Origin: Anaerolineae bacterium
Lineage (GTDB): Bacteria; Chloroflexota; Anaerolineae; 4572-78; J111
Direction of reading: 5' to 3'
Length of the DNA: 64,000 nt
NCBI GenBank assembly: GCA_022071955.1
Contig: JAJVIM010000025.1
Span: forward strand, 62,001 to 126,000
Shown here: positions 59,313-64,000 of the stretch, in pieces
Numbering within the stretch: the first letter of the stretch is position 1
Layout: the number at the start of each line of letters is the position of its first letter
The notes under the pieces: model-generated
Seen by the model: only the letters and a program-made list of their open reading frames with translations
The model's database searches: none
Told to the model about the DNA's origin: nothing
Made by a program: the position numbers and the translations under genes

Positions 59313-60365
59313 ATGACTCATCAACCCGGATTTGTGATTTTGCTCGGCTCCGGCGAAACCGCGCCCAGCATTCGCAAAGTGTACGATTGGCTCTTTAGCC
59401 AGCTTCCGCCCGCGCCGCGAGTGAGGGTGTTGGAAACGCCGGCCGGTTTCGAGCCGAATTCTGACAAAGTGGCCCAACGCGTGGCCGATTTTTTCAGCCA
59501 CAACCTGCAAAATTACCGGCCCCAAACGGAGGTGATCCCGGCGCGCAAGCGGAACACCCCCTTCAGCCCGGACAACCCCAAAATTGTTTCGCCGCTGCTC
59601 CAGGCCGATGTGATTTTTATGGGGCCGGGTAGTCCCACCTACGCCGTGCGCCAGTTGCAGGATACGCTGGCCTGGCACACGCTGGTCGCTCGCCACCGGC
59701 TGGGCGCGTCGCTGATTTTGGCCAGCGCCACCACCATCGCCTTTAGCGCCCACGCCCTGCCCGTGTACGAAATTTACAAAGTGGGTGAAGAACTGCACTG
59801 GCATTTGGGGCTTGATTTTTTTGGGCTGTACGGCCTGTCGTTGGTGCTGGTGCCGCACTGGAATAACATTGAAGGCGGGACCGAGCTGGATACCAGCCGT
59901 TGCTACATGGGGCAGGCTCGCTTTGAAAAGTTGATGGCTTTGCTGCCGCCACGCCAAACGGTGGTGGGCATTGATGAGCACACGGCGCTGGTGCTGGACC
60001 CCGCCGGCCAAACCTGCCACGTTATGGGCAAAGGCCACGTCACCCTGTTGCGCGGCCACGATCGGCGGCAGTTTGCTGCCGGTCAGCAGTTTGAAATTAC
60101 CCAGTTGGGCGCGTTCAACAGCCCGCCGCCGGAAACCATTGTCCCACCCAATATTTGGGAACAGGTGCGGCAGGCTCACGCCAGAGACCAGACCGCCGGG
60201 TCGCCGGAGCCGCCGCCGCAGGTGCTGGCGCTGGTAGAGCAGCGCCAGGCCGCCCGCCAGCGCAAAGATTGGGCCGCCGCCGACGAACTACGCGATAAAG
60301 TTGCCGATTTCGGTTGGCTGGTAAAGGATACCCCCGCCGGCCCGGAGCTGGAATTTCAAAATTGA
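59313..60365 (+). CDS. Peptidase S51/cyanophycinase-like protein with CysRS-like C-terminal helices
   Basis: A 350-residue protein. The first part reads FVILLGSGETAPSIRKVYDW, RVRVLETPAGFEPN and ADVIFMGPGSPTYAVRQL, the pattern of the class-I glutamine amidotransferase-like S51 fold. The nucleophile position reads ILASATTIAFSAHA, where S51 peptidases have Ser in an AGA or GSS-type elbow, so activity is uncertain. Residues 300-350 (VLALVEQRQAARQRKDWAAADELRDKV, split here for length by the helix turn) match the C-terminal helical tail of cysteinyl-tRNA synthetase. The start is ATG 59313 with AGGATAA upstream. Confidence 0.75.
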   Translation: MTHQPGFVILLGSGETAPSIRKVYDWLFSQLPPAPRVRVLETPAGFEPNSDKVAQRVADFFSHNLQNYRPQTEVIPARKRNTPFSPDNPKIVSPLLQADVIFMGPGSPTYAVRQLQDTLAWHTLVARHRLGASLILASATTIAFSAHALPVYEIYKVGEELHWHLGLDFFGLYGLSLVLVPHWNNIEGGTELDTSRCYMGQARFEKLMALLPPRQTVVGIDEHTALVLDPAGQTCHVMGKGHVTLLRGHDRRQFAAGQQFEITQLGAFNSPPPETIVPPNIWEQVRQAHARDQTAGSPEPPPQVLALVEQRQAARQRKDWAAADELRDKVADFGWLVKDTPAGPELEFQN

Positions 60366-60462
60366 CATAACCCGACCCATTGGTATAGTATCGGCAGAAA
60401 GTTTGTCAGAAGTTATTTGTCACTCGTTGCGTATAATTACACCGTCAACTAAGTTTTCGGGA

Positions 60463-60542
60463 TTTTTGAGCGTCGTTCCCGCACGCTTTTAGCGGGAATC
60501 TATCCCTGTAGATGCCCGATAAAAACATTCGGGCATGACGGC
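60463..60542. repeat. Dispersed palindromic repeat of about 80 bp, copy 2
   Basis: Shares TTTTTGAGCGTC, the ATTCCCGC-type hairpin and the ATGCCCGA/TTCGGGCAT hairpin with copy 1 at 52867-52945; differences are a G for A and a few bases in the joint. Confidence 0.85.
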
Positions 60543-60626
60543 TGAATTATCGAAAGTTCTACATGACTTTGTTTACAGTGTAATAATGTACCGCTGACAA
60601 CTAATCAATGACCACCAGGAATCGGT

Positions 60627-62474
60627 ATGCTGAACCAGATTAGCCGGACCATCAAAATAAACGCCCCAAAACATCCCAGTTTGTGGCTGCCGCTGCTGTT
60701 TGTGGCTTTTACCGGCGGCGTGCTGGTGCTGCTGGTGTTTGCCATGCTGGTGTATCAGCTTATCTTTTTGCAGCGCGCCTATCCGGGCGTGTCGGTGGCC
60801 GGGCTGGATGTGGGCGGCATGACTCGCCCGGAAATTATGTCGGCTATCAACACGCTGGGCCACGAACGGCTGAGCCGGCCCATCACCATTCGGGTAGACA
60901 ACAACCAGCAGTGGACGTTTACCGGCCAACAACTGGGCATGCAGGTTGATGTGGTTGCTACCGCCGACCTCGCTTTTGCCGTGGGCCGGCAGGGCAACCT
61001 GCTGGCCGATATGCTGACGCATCTGTCGCTTTATTCCCGGCCGGTTGATGTGGAGCCGCTGTTTCGCTATGATGATGGCCCCACCACCGCCATTTTGCAG
61101 CAACTAAGCCAGGTCGTCGATTACCCACCCCGGGATGCCCGCCTGCAAATTGGCCCGGATGGCAGCGTGGAAGTGACGCTGGCGCAGCGCGGCCGGCGGC
61201 TGCACATTGGCGCCACCCGGCCGCTCATTGAGGCCGCCATTTTTGGCGATGGGCCGCAGGTGATCGATGCGTTTACCCAGCAGGTGCTGCCGGCCATCGA
61301 TACCGCCGATGTGGCCCCGGTGCAGCAGCAGGCTCGCCAGTTGTTGAGCCAGCCGTTTGTATTGCAGGTTGAGGACGGCGGCACGTGGCAAATTTTGCCC
61401 GCGGACCTGGCCTCGCTGATCACTGTGGCAGAAAATAACGACGACAGCGGGAAACCGGTGGTCAGCCTGCAACTGGCCCCGGAAAAATTGATGCCCTATT
61501 TTGAACAGATTATCACCGCCACCAACACCCTGCCGCAGGATGCCAAACTCTATTTTAACGAGGAGAGCAACCAGCTTGAGGTTATCGAACCCAGCCGTAA
61601 CGGTCGCGAACTGGATGTGGCCGCGGCGCAGCAGTTAGTGACCGCAGCGGTATCGCAGGGGGCGCATGGCGTGAATTTGCCGGTGCGAACCATCCTGCCC
61701 CGGGTGTCCAGCGACAACCTTGACAGCCTGGGGATTACCGCCAACGTGGCCGAGGCGACCTCGTACTTTAAAGGCTCCAGCGCCGGCCGGATGCACAACA
61801 TTGAAGTGGCGGCCTCAAAATTTAACGGGGTGCTGGTGCCGCCCGGCGAAATATTCTCGTTTAACGATAATCTGGGTGAAGTGACCAAAGAACAGGGCTA
61901 CGATGAGTCGCTGATTATTTTTGGCAATCGCACCACGCTGGATGTTGGCGGCGGTGTATGCCAGGTGAGCACCACCGCTTTTCGGGCGGCTCTTTTTGGC
62001 GGCTTTGAACTGGTTGAGCGCTGGGCGCACGCTTACCGGGTAAGCTGGTACGAAACCAACTCGGCGCCGGGGCTGGATGCCACCATCTACACGCCCGATG
62101 TCGATTTTAGGTTCCGCAACGATACTGACCATTACCTGCTCATCCAAACCGAAACCGATTTGGATGAGGGCACCGTCACCTTTAAATTTTTTGGCACGCC
62201 CACCAACCGAGAGGTTGAAGTAAGCGAGCCGCTGATTGAAAACAAAGTCGCGCCGGCCCCACCCGCCTACGAAGAAGTGTCTAACCTGCCGGCAGGCACC
62301 ATTAAACAGGTAGATTGGGCCATAGAGGGGATGGACGTAACCATCAATCGTGTGGTAAAAATAGATGACAGGGTGCTGCACGAGGACAAAATTGTGAGCC
62401 ACTACCAGCCCTGGCGCGCGGTTTATCAGGTGGGCGCGGGCACACGTATCCCCGGCCCGCCTCCGCGCAATTGA
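60627..62474 (+). CDS. VanW family protein with peptidoglycan-binding-like N-domains
   Basis: A 615-residue envelope protein. An N-terminal membrane anchor lies at about 20-48. Two repeats of the PG_binding_4/YoaR type follow (PGVSVAGLDVGGMTRPEIMS and a later copy). The VanW domain occupies about 375-520: HNIEVAASKFNGVLVPPGE, IFSFNDNLGEVTKEQGY, DVGGGVCQVSTTAFRAALFGG and ERWAHAYRVSWY. A C-terminal G5-like tail follows. VanW-type proteins are widespread in Gram-positive-like envelopes; glycopeptide resistance is not implied. Confidence 0.9.
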   Translation: MLNQISRTIKINAPKHPSLWLPLLFVAFTGGVLVLLVFAMLVYQLIFLQRAYPGVSVAGLDVGGMTRPEIMSAINTLGHERLSRPITIRVDNNQQWTFTGQQLGMQVDVVATADLAFAVGRQGNLLADMLTHLSLYSRPVDVEPLFRYDDGPTTAILQQLSQVVDYPPRDARLQIGPDGSVEVTLAQRGRRLHIGATRPLIEAAIFGDGPQVIDAFTQQVLPAIDTADVAPVQQQARQLLSQPFVLQVEDGGTWQILPADLASLITVAENNDDSGKPVVSLQLAPEKLMPYFEQIITATNTLPQDAKLYFNEESNQLEVIEPSRNGRELDVAAAQQLVTAAVSQGAHGVNLPVRTILPRVSSDNLDSLGITANVAEATSYFKGSSAGRMHNIEVAASKFNGVLVPPGEIFSFNDNLGEVTKEQGYDESLIIFGNRTTLDVGGGVCQVSTTAFRAALFGGFELVERWAHAYRVSWYETNSAPGLDATIYTPDVDFRFRNDTDHYLLIQTETDLDEGTVTFKFFGTPTNREVEVSEPLIENKVAPAPPAYEEVSNLPAGTIKQVDWAIEGMDVTINRVVKIDDRVLHEDKIVSHYQPWRAVYQVGAGTRIPGPPPRN

Positions 62475-62552
62475 ACTTTACAATATTTTGATCTGTTGTA
62501 TCATCAAGCCTGTGAGCCAACCCGGCTCAACAGACCTCCGGGGAGAATAGAC

Positions 62553-64000
62553 TTGTCTGGCGAAACCGTACTGGCCGTTGATGACCGGTCAGACAGCCTG
62601 AATTTTTTGCGCGAGTATGTGTTGGAGCCAAACGGCTACCGGATGATCCAGGCGCGTGATGGCTCCGATGCGTTGAATCTGGTGCTGTCAAAAAAAGTTG
62701 ACCTGATCATTTCTGATCTGGTGATGCCCAAAATGGGCGGCCTGGAACTGCTGGAAGCCCTGCGTGACAGAGACATCGACATCCCCGTTATTTTGATGAC
62801 GTTTCACGGCTCAGAAGGCACCGCCGTGCGCGCCTTTCGGTTGGGGGCGCGTGATTACATCATCAAACCCTTTGCCATCGATGAAATGCTCAACGCCATC
62901 GACCGGGCGCTGTCAGAATCCCGGTTGCGGCAAGAGCGCGACCGCTTAACCCACACCGTTCTCAAAATTAATCAACAACTGGAAAACCGGGTGCAGGAAC
63001 TGCGTTTTTTGTACGGCATTGGCCGCTCGGTCACGTCGCTGCAGGATTTGCAGAAAATTCTCAACCGCATTGTTGAAGCCGCCGCCTACCTGACCAAAGC
63101 CGAAGAAAGCTCGCTGATGCTGATTGACGAAGCCTCCGGCGATCTGTACCTGCGCGCCGCCCGCGGCATCAACGAGCGCAACGCCACCAGTTTTCGCATA
63201 AAAATGCACGACAGCATCGCCGGGCAGGTCATTCAGTCGGGCCGGCCAATTATGATTGGCGGGCTAAACCGCGACGACTCGTTCAAAGTAAAAACCGGCT
63301 ACTTTGTGAAATCGCTGCTCAACGTGCCGCTCAAGGTTAAAGATCGAATGATCGGCGTGCTGGCGGTCAACAATCGCACCACGGTTAAGGCTTTCACCGA
63401 GCGCCATTTGAACCTGTTGATGGCCCTGGCCGATTACGCCAGCGTGGCCATTGAAAACGCGCGGCTGTACGCCCGGCTGGCGTCGGATGTGGACCGCGCC
63501 GAGCAATCCAGCCGCGAGCTGGAAAATCTGGTTGAAGCCCGGACCGCGGCGTTGCAGGTGGCCAACGCCCAGCTCCTCAAATCTGAAAAACTGGCGGCGC
63601 TGGGTTATCTGGCCGCCGGCGTGGTCAACGAGCTGAACGCGCCTATCAACAGCGCGCTGGACCATCTGCAAACTATTCAGGCCGGTTTGTTGCCGGAGCA
63701 GCAGCAGGTTGTCACCTCACTGGAGCGTGATTTGCTGCGTTGCCAGGAAACGGTAGAGAGCTTGCTCAACTTCTCCGGCCAGCAGTCGTACCAGTTTCAA
63801 AATGTCTACCTCAACGATATTATTCAGGCGGCGTGGGCCAGATTTGCCGATGAAGACTCGCTTGGGGAAACAATGGAATTTGTGAGCGGTTTGGACCCGC
63901 AACTGCCGCTGGTTAAAGCCGACAGCACCCAATTGGAGCAGGCGCTGTTTTATCTGTTCAGAAACGCTCACCAAACCATGCCAAACGGCGGCACGCTGCG
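62553..64000 (+). CDS. REC-GAF-histidine-kinase-like sensor, 3' end cut by window edge
   Basis: Read from the TTG at 62553 (GGGGAGAA upstream) through 482 codons without a stop. An N-terminal receiver domain has phosphoacceptor Asp in LIISDLVMPKMGG and Lys in DYIIKPFA. A coiled linker leads to a GAF domain (about 150-310: ELRFLYGIGRSVTSLQDLQK, NVPLKVKDRMIGVLAV). A coiled coil follows, then the dimerisation helix LAALGYLAAGVVNELNAPI. The phosphoacceptor His of this H-box is replaced by Asn (AAC, residue 359). The ATPase domain begins at LEQALFYLFRNAHQTM and is truncated by the window. Confidence 0.88.
   Translation, partial: MSGETVLAVDDRSDSLNFLREYVLEPNGYRMIQARDGSDALNLVLSKKVDLIISDLVMPKMGGLELLEALRDRDIDIPVILMTFHGSEGTAVRAFRLGARDYIIKPFAIDEMLNAIDRALSESRLRQERDRLTHTVLKINQQLENRVQELRFLYGIGRSVTSLQDLQKILNRIVEAAAYLTKAEESSLMLIDEASGDLYLRAARGINERNATSFRIKMHDSIAGQVIQSGRPIMIGGLNRDDSFKVKTGYFVKSLLNVPLKVKDRMIGVLAVNNRTTVKAFTERHLNLLMALADYASVAIENARLYARLASDVDRAEQSSRELENLVEARTAALQVANAQLLKSEKLAALGYLAAGVVNELNAPINSALDHLQTIQAGLLPEQQQVVTSLERDLLRCQETVESLLNFSGQQSYQFQNVYLNDIIQAAWARFADEDSLGETMEFVSGLDPQLPLVKADSTQLEQALFYLFRNAHQTMPNGGTL

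Overview
The window looks like a chromosomal piece of a bacterium, most likely a member of Chloroflexota (Anaerolineae/Caldilineae-like). This is inferred from the mix of content: GC-rich genes, Tat-type sugar-binding lipoproteins, Chloroflexota-style NACHT/effector-associated-domain proteins, VanW and cyclic-nucleotide/PH-domain membrane proteins, a bacterial glycerol-1-phosphate dehydrogenase, and palindrome-rich intergenic repeats. No rRNA is present, so the assignment is not proven.

Positions 1-16 kb hold a carbohydrate uptake and catabolism locus built around a divergent control region. A long leftward operon encodes a DeoC-type aldolase, PfkB kinase, RbsD-type pyranase, Gfo/Idh/MocA oxidoreductase, TIM-barrel isomerase, solute-binding protein, two permeases and an ABC ATPase that runs off the left edge. 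Rightward lie a GntR/UTRA repressor, a second DeoC paralogue, a probable ferritin-like protein, a URO-D-like protein, a zinc alcohol dehydrogenase and a creatininase-family hydrolase. Between the arms are two near-consensus sigma-70 promoters back to back and two mirror-image repeat operators.

Positions 16-25.6 kb form a decay zone. It holds a frameshifted nitroreductase, a protease-NACHT-FGE conflict-type gene interrupted by one each of TGA, TAG and TAA in a single continuous frame, a tyrosine recombinase, a fragment of a second NACHT-associated protein, and a type I restriction-modification locus (R-S-M order) with every subunit broken. It ends at an intact tRNA-Arg(CCT).

Positions 25.7-30.1 kb carry housekeeping or unassigned genes (SGNH hydrolase, saccharopine-dehydrogenase-like protein, membrane Ser/Thr kinase, coiled-coil protein). 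Positions 30.6-41.7 kb hold a methylmalonyl-CoA module: both mutase subunits, MeaB, epimerase, and a four-subunit biotin-dependent Na+-pumping decarboxylase. Together these would interconvert succinyl-CoA and propionyl-CoA coupled to a sodium gradient. A four-helix-bundle gene flanked by inverted repeats sits between the two mutase genes, and a pair of unrecognised small proteins lies between the epimerase and the decarboxylase.

Positions 41.9-64 kb are mixed: sensor and membrane proteins, a histidine kinase with its response regulator, GtrA, BtpA and G1P dehydrogenase, a cold-shock protein, UvrC, ChrA, a Ca2+/H+ antiporter, photolyase, an alpha/beta hydrolase, an S51-like protein, VanW, and a REC-GAF-kinase protein cut by the right edge. 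The most striking single item is a redoxin-like gene at 55692-56180 whose CxxC motif reads TGA-x-x-Cys, which makes it a strong candidate selenoprotein.
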